Of a stretch of 64,000 nucleotides of DNA, positions 37,801-49,614 are shown one piece after another. Source of the DNA: Struthidea cinerea (Eukaryota > Chordata > Aves > Passeriformes > Corcoracidae); NCBI GenBank assembly GCA_013397865.1, contig VZTI01004615.1:343157-407156 (forward strand). Reading direction: 5' to 3'. The position numbers and the translations under genes are program-made. The number at the start of each line of letters is the position of its first letter. Position 1 is the stretch's first letter. Below the pieces are notes generated by a model, which had not been told where the DNA came from, ran no database searches, and saw only the letters and a list, made by a program, of their open reading frames with translations.

Positions 37801-40785
37801 TGTTTGTCTTTAGTGCAGATGGTTGGGGTTTTTTTTTTCTCAAACCACTTTGTAAAAAAACTCCTAATTTTCTCTTTTGTTTTTGCCACAAAACCATGAC
37901 AGTTTTCCCATCAAAAAACTGAACAAATCTGAGTGCCATTTATATAATCCAAAATATAGGGCTTTTTATAATTATCCCATGTGCAGGCATATTTCTTAGA
38001 ATGTCTTCCCTTGAGTCTGTATATCATTGAAAGTCTCAATATTTCCCTCTTTAAATTAATATTGTCTTCTTGTTCTGTGCTACCTAGAGTAGGAAACCAA
38101 TTTCATCCAACATTTAATGTTTGTCTAAAGGTAGAAGAAATTTAATAAATGCAAAAGACTGAAATGGTTGTTTCCTTTCAGCCTTACACTGTGTTGAAAT
38201 CTTTCATATCTTCCTCATTCTGCCTGATCCCTAGATTCTCTAAAACATTTTTTCTTAATGAAGGATTTACATATCCATTAATAGGTAAATATATCATTTG
38301 GTCTCGTAAACATTCCATTAATATGGTCTTCTAGTGAAATCTTTATTTTCTCTGCATCCCATTCATTGCTAGTATTGTTCTGGCACCATTTTTTCTACCA
38401 TCACATTAATTTATGCATCTGTGCCCATATGAATTCTACATTTTATTTCAGGCTGCTAGTTTATTAACCTTATGCAAAAATGCTGGGTGTGGTGGCTGTG
38501 AATTACTCCTCTGAACCAATGATCTTAGATCTTCTTCATTCTGTTTGCTACACTCTCATGACATTTGGTAGTGCATAACCATCACCACCCCCGGGGCCAT
38601 CACACCACGATCTCAGGAATGCTCTCTAGCCCTCAGCCTTGATTACTGGAAGTTCAGCCCCCTTGAGTTTATCAGAAACACTGCTCCAAAAACTTCTGCT
38701 TTTGCTGATATCTTCCTGGTGATTCTTTAAGTGACCTAAAGCACTTGCGACATGGCACTTGCAAATTCTTGAAAAAAATCCCACAGTCTACAGTAGTTCT
38801 CACTACCTTTCCTTCTGGGCGTGACATTGTCTTGGGTTGCATCATTTCCTTCACCATACAGTTACATGTGCCTTTTGTTGGTTGGGTAATTGTAACTTGA
38901 ATCTCTGCATACTGCCTTGCCTCAAAACTGTTCACTGTTTCTGTTCTGAATTTGAAGTAATATTCCCAGTGTCAGAACACAGTCCATATTCCACAAGCTG
39001 TGAAAGCAAATGAGTAGTCTCTTATGTTTAAAACAAATGAGCTGGCTTTTGCAAGTTTGAACAGGCTTACTCACCCTGTGTTTATCAAAAAGTAGTTTAG
39101 TCATAAATGCTTTGGTTTTATCTTTCTTTTCACTATGTACTTAAAAGCATCCTGTACATGTCCTACTTCAGAATAAGTGAAGTTTTCTTCATCTGTATTT
39201 TAGTTTTCTTTTCCTGACTTGCTGAAAACTGCTGCAAATATCAAATAGTTTGGAATGAGTTGTAAGCTCTGCACTTTTTAACATTTTGTAAAACGTTGCT
39301 TAAATAATATTCAACCTGCTTAAATATTTTTTTAAGCAGTTCCTTAAGAGATGGATGTCTTTCCTTTCTCTCTCATGCAAATTGTGTATTTTTAGTTCCC
39401 ATGTTTTACTGCTGATGTATCTTGTGGTCAGAAGTGACTCAAAAATAGTCCATTCTGGAATGGTGTATTGGCAGACTAGCATAGTTTAAGACAAGTTTCA
39501 ATATGATACAAAAATTAGTTCCAAGTGGCTCTCACTGTACTCTCGCAAACATTCAAATGATTCCCCACCATTTCCGCAACAATTTGCTAGTGAAAATTTA
39601 TCATTTAGACTTCCACACTTGTCCACTCTCTTAAACAGTGATCTTTCAGCTTGTACAATGTATTCACCTAACTACATTTCTGTGTACTCCAAAGGGAAAG
39701 CTTTTGCCATCTATGTATTTTTAGATAAAATTTATTTTTAAACTTTGAAAATGTCTTTTTAATATCTTTTCTAAATAAAAAATAAAAATAATGTTTTGAT
39801 GCTTTGCATATATGATTGATTTAGTGAGCATAAAATTTTTTGTCAAAATCGGAGAGGTGAAGTGGAAGCATTTTACACAGTACTCCATGGGTTCCCTACA
39901 CTGATTCTGGCTAATAACTTCAATTACTGCAATTAATTTTCAGTAATAATACAACTCTCACATCTAAAATGCAGTGTATGAGATATATGAAAATAACTTG
40001 ATCTCCTCAAAATACTATGTAAATATATCTTATATTTTCTTTAATATATTTGATGCTTAGTGAGACTGTATTAGGTTTGATTTACCTGTGCTTTTATTCC
40101 TCAAACTCCAAGGAAAGCACAAATCATGCCACTTCTAAGTAAGTATTTTTTAATATACTTTAGTGGGTCTATGTTTTTACCAAAAATTGCTGCTAACAGA
40201 AATCACTCCCTTCCTGCTACTGAAAGTCTCTGTAAAAGTATAATTGCAACAATTCTATCAGTTTATCTTTGTTGGGCAAGTAATCAAGGATGGCAGATTG
40301 CGGCAGTCCAAAATCAGCCCATTATAGCCATTCAGCAACACCTCTCTGAACGGCCAAAATAATAGAAAATGGAATGGTACAGCTGATAAGTGATTATATG
40401 TAAAAACAGAAATAGTGAGGAAAACAGATTTAGGAAGTGATTTCAAATTTTTTTAGGGAAATAGAAATTGTTCCTGGATTAATATTAAAGATTTTATATG
40501 GTTTTAAACTGGCAAACTGAATCATAAAACCCAAGAAAAAGCAGGTTGTATTTGATATAGTTTTGCTTCACATGTTGCCACTTATATATTAAATAATTTC
40601 AAAACTGAAAACTTGAGTAGAAACATTAGGAAAAAAAGACTTATGCTTTTCCTTTGTGACTATAAAAATGTAAGAAAAGTGTTTGAATTCACTTTACAAA
40701 AAAAGATTATGATTGGTTTTCCAAAATATTTGTATACATATATGTGTTACAAGACAGTGAAGAACAATGGCCAAGTTTAGGGAGT
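34830..40785. other. Noncoding DNA, no gene seen
   Basis: Six kilobases with only short chance frames. Low-complexity items are an A run (about 37088-37100), a C-rich run followed by A (37500-37526) and T runs near 37831. I recognise no repeat family or exon. Confidence 0.55.
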
Positions 40786-41325
40786 CCTCACAGAATCCCC
40801 AAATGGTTGACATTAGAAGGGACCTCTGGAGGTCATTTGGTCCAACTCCCCTGCTCAAGGAGGGATACATAGAGTTGGTTGGCAAGGTCTGTGTACAGAT
40901 GGCTTTTGACTGTCTCCAGGGATGGAAACGCCACACCCTCCCTTTGCAACCTGTGCCAGCGCTCAGTCAGCCTCACAGTAAAAAATTGTGACGTCCAGAC
41001 AGGGCGACCTCTGTTTCTGTTTGCACCTGTTGGCTCTGGTACTGTCACTGAAAAGATCCAGGCTCTGTGCACGCTCTGTGTACTCTCAGGTATTTATATA
41101 CATTGATAAGAACTGCCCCAAGTCTTCTCTTTTCTGTGATAAACAGTCCCAGCTTTTTTTTTCTTCACCTTTGTGGCTCTTCATTGTACTCTCTCCAGTG
41201 TGTCCCGGCCTCTGTTGTACAAGGGAGGCCCAGAACTCGACACACCACTCCAGCTGTGGCTGAGTAGAGGAGGATTACCTCTGTCAACCTGCTGGCAATA
41301 CTTTTTATAATGAAAGCCAGATGTA
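40786..41325 (-). mobile_element. CR1 LINE, 5'-truncated, minus strand (about 540 bp)
   Basis: The plus-strand text is the standard antisense CR1 3' region. It starts at the element's 3' end ('cacagaatccccaaatggtt'), then shows 'gaagggacctctggaggtca', 'actcccctgctcaagg', 'tctccagggatgg', 'aacctgtgcca', 'ggtatttatatacattgata', 'cccagaactcga' and 'gaggattacctctgtcaacc'. It matches through the 3' untranslated region into the end of the reverse-transcriptase frame and stops near 41325, so most of the element is missing. Six overlapping short frames on both strands lie inside it and are not genes. Several indels and CpG losses mark it as a dead, moderately old copy. Confidence 0.92.
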
Positions 41326-41385
41326 CACCAGTACCCCCAGGTACTGAGGTGTACTCAAGACTGAGAGCAGAAGCTAGGGTTCTTA

Positions 41386-41950
41386 GTGCTAACAATGATG
41401 AAGACTAAAATAATAAATGGATTAAAATGTTACAATTACAATACTGGCTGGAAGGTAGACAAGGAGTCAGATGAACTATTGAAGGACAAGAATGAGATGT
41501 TAATGACAAATGAGGTTCATATTGCCAAGAGGCTGAATGAATCCTTTGCTAGTGTGGGCATGAAAGAATTTGAAGGTCATATTCCACAGCCTGGGATAAA
41601 TTTTCGCGGTGAAGCAAGTGAAATGCTAAAAGGCTTTATGGTCACAATGAAGCAGGGAGTTAGGAAATTAGACCTATTAAAACTGACATAGTACCAGGCC
41701 AGGATAAATTACATCCTGAACATCTTCTTGAAACTCTGTAACAAGCAGCAGAAACATTTCTGGATTAAGTATTTGTCTGAATAGGAGAAAGGAAAAGACC
41801 AAGCGATTCATCATAAGCAGCTAAAATAATTTATCATTTAAGTAAAGGATCTAAGTGTTACATGAGCACTACCAATCAAAGCTAAACATTAATTGATCTA
41901 ATGTTCTGGAAACACTGATAGGAGAATATTGCATCATAAGAAATTGTAAC
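41386..41950 (+). mobile_element. Degraded LINE reverse-transcriptase relic, plus strand
   Basis: The frame 41386-41691 ends in a linker that reads like the segment between endonuclease and reverse transcriptase in CR1/L2/L3-type LINEs (AKRLNESFAS, compare the family's N-x-F-F/A-S pattern). After a frameshift near 41685, the next frame gives the reverse-transcriptase entry motif PGQDKLHPEHL, compare the usual PGPDxIHPExL. A later frame shows SKG followed by a decayed NYRP-like region near 41865. Several stops and at least one frameshift show that it is dead. It lies directly beside the opposite-strand CR1 at 40786-41325 but is a separate, older insertion. Confidence 0.65.
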
Positions 41951-42320
41951 TTGCAGAAATTGCCAAGTACAACAATAACTATGTGGAATCACAAAGGCAT
42001 GAACTATTATTTCTGGCTGTTGTTTTAATCAGCGTTATTTTGAGGGACTGGGGAATGAATGGCTGAATTATTTGTCAAATATAGCAAAATAGGTATTTAT
42101 GCTTTGCCCTATGCAGTGAAAAGGCTACTTTAATCAGTCTAGTTATAAGTGGCTACTGGGTAGTCAGTTGCCGAAATCAAAGGCAACCAGATATACTGAC
42201 CAATTACTTTGTTATGGATGACCAAATTCACAGCTGGATGCTGGGTTTAATTAATCTTGTTAAGGTTCTGAAACACAGTTTATAACGACATTTGATTTGA
42301 TAGGGTATATGTGTGGTCTT

Positions 42321-42343
42321 TTGTGTGTGTGTGTGTATATATG
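42321..42343. repeat. TG/TA microsatellite
   Basis: A short (TG)n run is followed by (TA)n. It is simple sequence, likely to vary in length. Confidence 0.85.
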
Positions 42344-42767
42344 TACAGGTAATGTGTGTATAATATGTGTAACTTAATTTGCATTTATTATTTTAAATTT
42401 CATATTTATATTATTGATAAATTGCTATATTTTATGTTTTCCTAATGACATGTATACTTATTTAATGATTAATATAAGTGCTAAGCAAGTTTTCAGCAGT
42501 AGAGCCCCACTAGAACTCTCCCACAATGACATCATGAAGTTGACAGTATTAGAATCAGTGGTATGATATATGCTCTGGAAAATATTAGGTACATAAAAGA
42601 AGGACACTTGTGATAAACTATTCAGTTATACTTGTCAATAGGCACACGTTATGGCAGAAGAACAGTTTACAGATCTAGAAGCCAGCATTTCATGACTATC
42701 ATGAAGTATCCTGCAGAGTGATGAAGCATAGCAGATTCCAAACATTTTTGAAAGAATAGCAAGACAT

Positions 42768-42827
42768 GGGAAGGCAGGAAGGCAGGAAGGCAGGCAGGCA
42801 GGCAGGAAGGAAGGAAGGAAGGAAGGA
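42768..42827. repeat. GGCA/GGAA microsatellite
   Basis: About 60 bases of tetranucleotide repeat change from mixed GGAA/GGCA units to pure GGCA and then pure GGAA. Two minus-strand frames (42635-42883 and 42667-42876) translate it into Leu/Pro/Ser repeats and are artefacts. The pattern shows two related expansion events in one array. Confidence 0.95.
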
Positions 42828-45490
42828 TGATGTAATTCAAATTCAGATGTAATTTTAAGATGTTGGTCAAATTCAAAAGCCAAAAATTTCAGTATAGGTT
42901 AGGATTTGGACTGTCTTTTATGTTACTGAGGTGACATGGATTGATTGTGGGGGAAGGTTTATGTCTATGTAAAATAGCATGTGACAAAACATTAGCATAT
43001 TTATTTAAAGATATTTTAGGTAGAGAAGGTTGAGATTATGATTTTCTTAATTCTGGATGCGCCAAAAGTCACATTAAAAAAGAGTAGGATGTAGCACTAA
43101 GAATGCTAATGGACAGTGAACAGACAAGAAGTCCAAAAAGACCTCCAGCTACTTATAAGGGAAATAGGTAGCAATGCAATCAGGAAAAAAAATCTATAGA
43201 AAAATAAGTAAAGGCTCCTTTGTAGATTTCTGAACTTTAATTCCATTTCTGGAGACAATTTGCAGCCCAAACAATTAAGGTGAAACATCTCAGTTTACAA
43301 GTCAGTTCCATCTATCAAACAAACCATTTCTGGAGATTTCAGGCCAGTACTATGTAGTCATCTTAATAATAAATATCTAATAATTAAACATCTTCACATT
43401 CAGTTGATGAAAGATTCTTCAGCTGTAAAAAGTGAAGACTAGTTTAAAGGTGAAGCAAAGATCAGGTTCATCTGAGAAACTGAAAGCCAGATGGAGTCTT
43501 AGCCTTTGGCTAGTGTAGACAGGGTAGAGTAGAAATGAGAAATAGATGGGTGCTTAAAATCTAACCTGCCTGAGAGAAAGAGACTAACCTTTAAAAAGAG
43601 CTCGTTCCCATTTTCTTCACATATAACAGCCTGGAGATGCATGTTATATGTCCCTGGTAACTTTTTCATTTTATACTCAATTAGCTAGAAGTGCTTGCTT
43701 TCTTTCAAATTGAAAACCCCAAACTATTACTTTTACAAAAAAAAAAAAAGATTTCTAATATCAAAACAAAAGCACAAAACCACCATATGACACATAGGTT
43801 GCAATTCATGTCACCCTATGTTGTGTAAAAATGAGTAATTGACTATTTGTTTGTTAATTGCATTGTGTGCTGAGAATGTTCTTGGTATTTTCTTGTAGAG
43901 TAATGTTTCTTAGTTCCTTTTATTTACTAGTGCAGCTATATTGTTGATGTTACTTAAGCACAAATTCAAGCCAATAACACATATTCATAGTAAAACTCAC
44001 AATAAAGCTGAGGAGATTTTTAAATGTTGCAACTTCTTTTTTAAAAAAAAGTTTCATTGTCAAACAAATTTATATCATTCAATTAACTATTAAAATATAT
44101 TTTCTCATATGACAATATATTTATATTGAGTTCAGAAAGACAATCAAACCCACATTTTTCACAATATTTAAGTAGGGGTTTTTGCATAATTATTCCTCCT
44201 ACTGACTAAAGTTTGAAGATTCTTATTTTGAAATTACTACTATTAACAGAAAAATATTACTAAAAGCAAAATTTTATGCATTGTGATGGTGCATTGGAAA
44301 AAGAAGTAAAATGAAAGAAGATACTGTTTCAACCTGAAAGAGTAGTTTCATTTTAAGAAATGATAGACTCATTCTTTGAAAGCCTCAGTTAAAGCTAATT
44401 AGACAGAAACTGAAGTACAAAATCTTTTCCTGTTTATGCCATTATATTATTTTCTTCTTCTCAGTGTTAAACTTGAAATACTATGGAAACTACCTTTTTT
44501 AATCACAGAAGCCTTGAGTTGTAACTCCACTGAATTTTCATTAAGGTAAAGGTTTTGGATTAGTGACCAGTTGAATTACACCAGGTATCTGGCAGGAATT
44601 TTATTTCCAAACATGTGCATAATGGGTTAGGTTGAAAATTAAAGACTTCTAAAAAAATTGAATGTTGATTTACTTAAAGCTTCTGAATGAACTCATTTGT
44701 GCTTAAAGTCATGTCTGTATTTAAAGACCTGTTCAACTTTACAGAGCATCCTGCAGCTACAATATGGAGAGCTCTAAATTACCTATAAAATTAGTTCATG
44801 AAAAAACACGAGTATGTAGAATTTTAATGACAATATTTAAACAAAACCATGGTATATATATCTTTAAAGTTTGTTTTCCTGTGCCTTTTTCTTACAGTAG
44901 CAGAAGTCAGAAAAATCTGAATGTAGCAAAGATTAAAGATAAAAAAAATTACTATATTTCTTCAGAAAGTTCAGAGGGCTTTTTCCTGTTTTTATTTTTA
45001 ACTCCTGGTGTGTCCTGTGAAAACTTGGATCAGTTTTCATGTATCCAGACAAGCTAATTTACCCGTTATAAAAATACCAGTCTCAAAGAGTTAAAAATAC
45101 TTGCTTCAGAAAGTAGCAATGCAAAAACTTTTTGAACCAAACATATTAGTCTGTTAGATAAAAGTGTAGCTTTAATTTCATTGCACTAAAATATCTTTCT
45201 GTTCTGCTTGATTTTCTGGCTTTATTCCTGTCCCCTTTGATTCTCTGTAATGTCTAATACATTTTCTGATAATTTCCTTATTTGAAGCTCATTTTTCTTC
45301 CAGACCCTGTTTAGAATAGTGTTCTTGTTATAAACAGACTCACAATTACAATACAACTCTTGTCGTAATTCTGTCTTCTTTTAGTGTGATGAATCTATTT
45401 CTGTTGTGGTTACCTTGTCATTCTTCTAAAGTCTGATTCCTTTAATTCTAAAAGGGAAATTGTTCATAGTGACATAGGATGATACATTGC
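42828..45490. other. Noncoding DNA, no gene seen
   Basis: Only short frames (43106-43288 minus, 44764-45057 plus) without domains. An A run sits at about 43738-43749. I see no recognisable transposon. Confidence 0.5.
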
Positions 45491-45632
45491 TTGTTATGTA
45501 CAACTGTAAAACATATTCTTTGACCCCTTATGTTCTGGGGGAAGAAAAAAATCCTTCATAACCCTAATGGATTTAAAAAGAATGGAGGGCTAGTTTTTAT
45601 GGTAAAGTCTATTTCTTAAATTGCATGTACAG
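45491..45632. repeat. 142-bp direct repeat, copy 1
   Basis: This interval matches 47932-48073 base for base without an indel, with 11 mismatches in 142 positions (about 92% identity). The shared part includes 'catattctttgacccctta', 'gaagaaaaaaatccttcata' and 'ttgcatgtacag'. Similarity stops abruptly at both ends. The family is not known to me. It may be a dispersed repeat inserted twice, or one local duplication. The repeat starts T-TG and ends CA-G, which is LTR-like, but I see no primer-binding site after it. Confidence 0.9.
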
Positions 45633-46766
45633 TCTCCTACATATATCCATCCTTCTTTGTCATCCTTACCAGAGAAAAGGTCCTACAGATGTTGCAGAAA
45701 CAAAAAGGAAAAACTTAAGCCTTTAAGAAAGGAAGTCTCTTTCAGTAGAATCTAAAAAATTCCCACCAATGAATTGCACAGAAAGAGCAGACACTTCCAA
45801 TACCCTTTTAAAAGTAGATATAATTTATGATTTGAAATAGTGGCTCATGCTGAGAGGCAGGAATTCAATGAATCACAGATTTCTTTTCCAAAATACAGTT
45901 TTTCTCAGGTTTCTGCTTTCTCAGCATAGTCTTAGTCTTCTCTAAAATTGTGCAGTCCTCTCTACAATGGCAGCAATCTTGTCCTCTTCTGTCCAGGGAC
46001 AACTTTGCAAGGTCTGGCCCTGTTCAGTCTGTAGCTTTGTGGCAATTCAGAATATGGAAGACTTAGCTCTTTGGCAATGTTTTGTTTCATTTTCTTATCT
46101 GTGCTACTTTAGAAGAGGAACCTCCTGCTTTGTGATTAATGATGGAGGAAGCAAAAAAAGTTATCGGTTCTCAAGAAACAATGGACGTTTTGAAGCACTG
46201 GAACAGAAGCAGTAGAAAGAAAAGATGCTACCTGATACTGGGCCCAGGGTGTGCTGCAGTTTGTCAGTACTTAGTGTGCATAAATCCATCAGGTAATGGA
46301 GCCCTTTCTGTCAAGCATTTTGTTTTTGGATATTCACATCAGCTGTGATATGAATTTCACTTCCAGCAGAAAAGGAAATACAAAAGTGCAGTGCAGGTGA
46401 AATCAACATATTTACTTGGTCTTGTATTAAAACTGTGAGATTTAGGCTGCTTTAGAAAAAGGTCAAAATTATTTGAAGAAACAACACATGGGCAATCTTT
46501 GGAGGTATGAATGATTGAAGAAATTTATACTCCACTAGATAGTGTTTTAAAAGTGAAGCATGTTTGAACAAAAATCTATAAAGATTTAAATATATGTAAT
46601 TAAAGAGTTAGTGAAAAAACAGAGTAGAAACCCAGAATAATTTATTTGAAACTGTGTGAAATGTAAACTGAGTTGTTCAAAGTTCCATCTATACCTTGTA
46701 TATCTTTGATGTATGCAAAGGATTAAAACAATAGAGAAGGAAAAATAAACTTTATCAAGGGTTTAT
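45633..46766. other. Noncoding DNA between the repeats, no gene seen
   Basis: The overlapping frames at 45967-46215 and 46139-46348 show no domain. I see no retroviral or other coding motif between the two repeat copies. Confidence 0.5.
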
Positions 46767-47105
46767 GCAGTGGGTTGATCCTGGCTGGATGCCAGGCACC
46801 CACCAAAGCTTCTCCATCCCTCTCTGGACACGGAGAGAAAATATAGCAGAAGTTCATGGGTTCATATGACAGACCACTTACTGAATAGCAACATGGAAAA
46901 AACTGACTTGAATTAGGAAAATTAAGTGAATCAAAATCAGAGCAGGATAATGAGAAGTGAAACAAATCTTAAAAACCCATTACTCCCACCCCTCCCTTCT
47001 TCCTGGCTTCTACCTCACCCCCAGTGGCACAGGGAGACTGGGAATGGGGTTATGGTCAGTTCATGACAGGTTGTTTCTTCTGCTGCTTCCTCCTTCCTTC
47101 ATTCC
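46767..47105. mobile_element. Bird LTR-like interspersed repeat, degraded
   Basis: The text 'gtgggttgatcctggctgga', 'tgccaggcacccaccaaagc', 'gagagaaaatatagcag', 'gataatgagaagtgaaac', 'cccacccctcccttcttcct' and 'ggttatggtcagttcatgac' follows, in order, a repeat I know to be widespread in bird genomes and take to be an endogenous-retrovirus LTR. The copy is incomplete: it stops near 47105 and has internal gaps. No retroviral genes lie next to it. The frames at 46723-46965 and 46957-47163 merely cross it. The family name is not given because I cannot verify it. Confidence 0.75.
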
Positions 47106-47931
47106 AGGTCTTAATGGTTGTGGCAAATGCATAATTTTTAACAGATGGACTATGACCGAGTGAATTTCAGACTGTGTCATCTGTTTTTTAAAAAGACTAA
47201 AATAGCTGGAGACATTCAATTACAATACTTTATACCTTTTTTCCTTTAATACACATGTGGAAAATAGTTTTTAAGTTAAATTAAATGAACATCCAAATAT
47301 CAATACATACAAATATGCTATATCTTGTCACAAAGAAAATTCCACAAAAGTGAAATGCTGCAACATAAAAGAAAGACCTAGATTTCCATCACTGATTAAG
47401 GAAATGCTTTTCTACTTAATGGCACCAAGCAAGTTCTCTTTTTGAAGAAAGTTTATAGTAATGCATATACACATTTCAAAAATTCTCTATATTCCAGGGG
47501 AAAAAAAAGCTGAGAAAAGTAAGCCTAAGAGGACTGTGCTGATGTTATTTTTCTGTTATATGTTCAAGAAGGTGTTTTCTGTCCTTCTTTAACACTGTTC
47601 TGCATTTATGGATATAGCTCCTATTATCTACATTTATTGACAGAAAGTCCATGGTATTTTTATTTTTTAGTCGTTATAATAACACGGGAAACAAATAAAC
47701 TGAAAGAATGGGAGAGAAAAGGAATGTATGTTAAAATGTTTGAATGCAATCTTTTATGAAGAGATGTGAATGTTCACTAGTCCAAACCACTATTCATGTC
47801 TTGTACCATCAGAGTTATAAGGAATTAAGCATTCAGAGGAAAAAAAGGTTTTTTTGGCAAGGCTGTTTGAGGTTTCTTAATTTACTTTCTAAAGTGTCAG
47901 TGCACTGAAATAACTCATTAAATCAAAATAT
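47106..47931. other. Noncoding DNA, no gene seen
   Basis: AT-rich stretch with A runs near 47501 and nothing coding. There is no polypurine tract immediately before the second repeat copy, which argues against a simple LTR-retrotransposon arrangement. Confidence 0.5.
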
Positions 47932-48073
47932 TTGTTGTGTACAACTCTAAAACATATTCTTTGACCCCTTATGCTCTGGGGGAAGAAAAAAATCCTTCAT
48001 AACCCTAATGGATTTAGAAAGAATTGAGGGCTAAATATTATGGTAAAGTCTGTTCCTTATATTGCATGTACAG
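47932..48073. repeat. 142-bp direct repeat, copy 2
   Basis: Second copy of the sequence at 45491-45632, in the same orientation and at a constant offset of 2441 bp. Mismatches are spread through the copy but cluster toward the end (around TTTTAT/TATTAT and the last 30 bases). The flanks are unrelated to those of copy 1. Confidence 0.9.
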
Positions 48074-49099
48074 CTGATTTATACATGAGATAGAACACCT
48101 TCACAGAAGAAGTTATATTATTCAAGTGGTCTGTGTGACCAGCAGCCTCCCTGACTGTATGTAGAATGAGTGTATCTGTCTCTTTGTATCTCTTAAGCAA
48201 TCCCTCTTGTCTCCATGTTTCAAACAGCATTAAAATATAACCTTTTTATTGATTGACCTTACTGCTAGTGATGAAGTTATAGGTTTGTTGAGAGTTCCAC
48301 TGACTGGTCAAGTATTCATTTGAAAAGGGTCCGCAATTCTCATTAGTATGTCAACTATTTGTCTTGTTCTGTAAGACCGTGGTTGACTGATTGAAAGAAG
48401 ATCAATAAAGGTCTGTGGAAGTGCAAAGAGTTTGCAAGGAAGTAAACAAATTGTATAGAACTGCTATTATATAAAAACAATCCCTGAGTGATGGCATAAA
48501 CCTCTTTCTAGACGCAGCTCACCAAGATAAAGGAATTAGTATGATATAGATAGCAAATTTTTACAGCAAAGTAACTTGTTATTGTGCAGTGCAATCAACA
48601 GATATATGTATTTTAAACTTGCTCTTTTTCTGTACTTTTTATATTCACTAATGCTCTGCAGAAATCTTAAAGTAAAGAATAGCAGTTAGAGATATTTGTT
48701 AGAATTCTTCCCTCTTACACCACAAAAGAGCATTCCCTATTATTTTACTCATTTGAAGTACTTGTCCTGGAAGCACTATAAAACATTTCACTGAAAACAG
48801 AGTTTTTTAGGGCTGTAAATGAATTTAATGCCATTTTTACCCTGAAATCTTAGAGAGAACAAAGTCATGGAGAGACAAAGCCAAGACAAGGGAATCTGAT
48901 CCTCCTCAGTTCATTTAATGAAACTGGATCAGAAAGATACAATGGTCTACTTAAGCATTTTCCCTCAAGCCTCATTGTGGAGAAACAAACAACCAAAACA
49001 AACAGGCCTATCTGAATCCAGAATGTAACCTGGTTCCACCTATCTAGAAGAGGAAGGAGAATCTTAGCTGGCAGATTGGTTGACTTAGTGATTCACACT
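48074..49099. other. Noncoding DNA, no gene seen
   Basis: Nothing recognisable as a gene or a transposon. AT-rich, with scattered short frames only. Confidence 0.5.
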
Positions 49100-49614
49100 T
49101 TAAGCTAACAAACTTGAGGGATGGGGTCCAAAGCTGTAACACGTGTACTGACAAGCAACAGGGTGGATTTCACCTACCAAAGTAATGAGGAATGTCTCCC
49201 ACTCCTCCAAAAGGCTGCACCAAAAGGGTGAGGCAGTCAGCAATACGCAGCTGATGTGTCTCTATGCCAATGGGTAGCAAACAGGAGTAGCTGGAAGCCA
49301 TGGTGCAGCTGGAAAGCTATGATAGTTCCGTTCACTGTCACGGAAATTTGGTGGGATGAATCATACATGTATGCTCTGATCCTGCTGGGGAACAGCAACC
49401 CCCTGACATCTGAAAATGCAGCACAACAAGCTGTAAGCAGTCCAGAAGACCCTTGGAGTGTATTGAGGATAATTTCTTAGTTCATGTGTTGCAGCCTGAC
49501 TAGAAAATAAATGTCATTAGGCCTGTGCTTGCCAACTCAGAAAAACTAATTACAGAGGTTAAGATTGGTGGCAGTCTGGCCTGCAGTGATCATGCCCTGA
49601 CCATGAAAATGGTC
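49100..49614 (+). mobile_element. CR1 LINE, 5' part with endonuclease-coding region, plus strand
   Basis: The sequence follows the start of CR1 ORF2: a leader ('gaggcagtcagcaatacgca') and then codons reading as the L-Y-A-N / G-S-K-Q-E-x-L-E-A-M-V-Q-L-E-S-Y-D segment. After a frameshift comes T-E-I-W-W-D-E-S, the conserved catalytic-core neighbourhood of the CR1 AP-type endonuclease (family pattern TETWWD). Further on it shows a V-S-S-P-E-D-P-W-S-V segment and ends with text matching 'cagtgatcatgccctgac'. Frameshifts and stops make it dead. Most CR1 copies lose this 5' region, so its survival is notable. It is followed directly by the 3' end of CR1. Confidence 0.8.

Noticed and set aside
40767..41395. 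Cluster of overlapping frames on both strands
   Set aside because: All lie within, or mostly within, the CR1 element at 40786-41325.
42635..42883. Two minus-strand frames with Pro/Leu/Ser repeats
   Set aside because: They are translations of the GGCA/GGAA microsatellite.
45491..48073. Complete short LTR retrotransposon bounded by the 142-bp repeats
   Set aside because: No primer-binding site after copy 1, no polypurine tract before copy 2, no gag or pol motif inside, and only three bases of possible target duplication.
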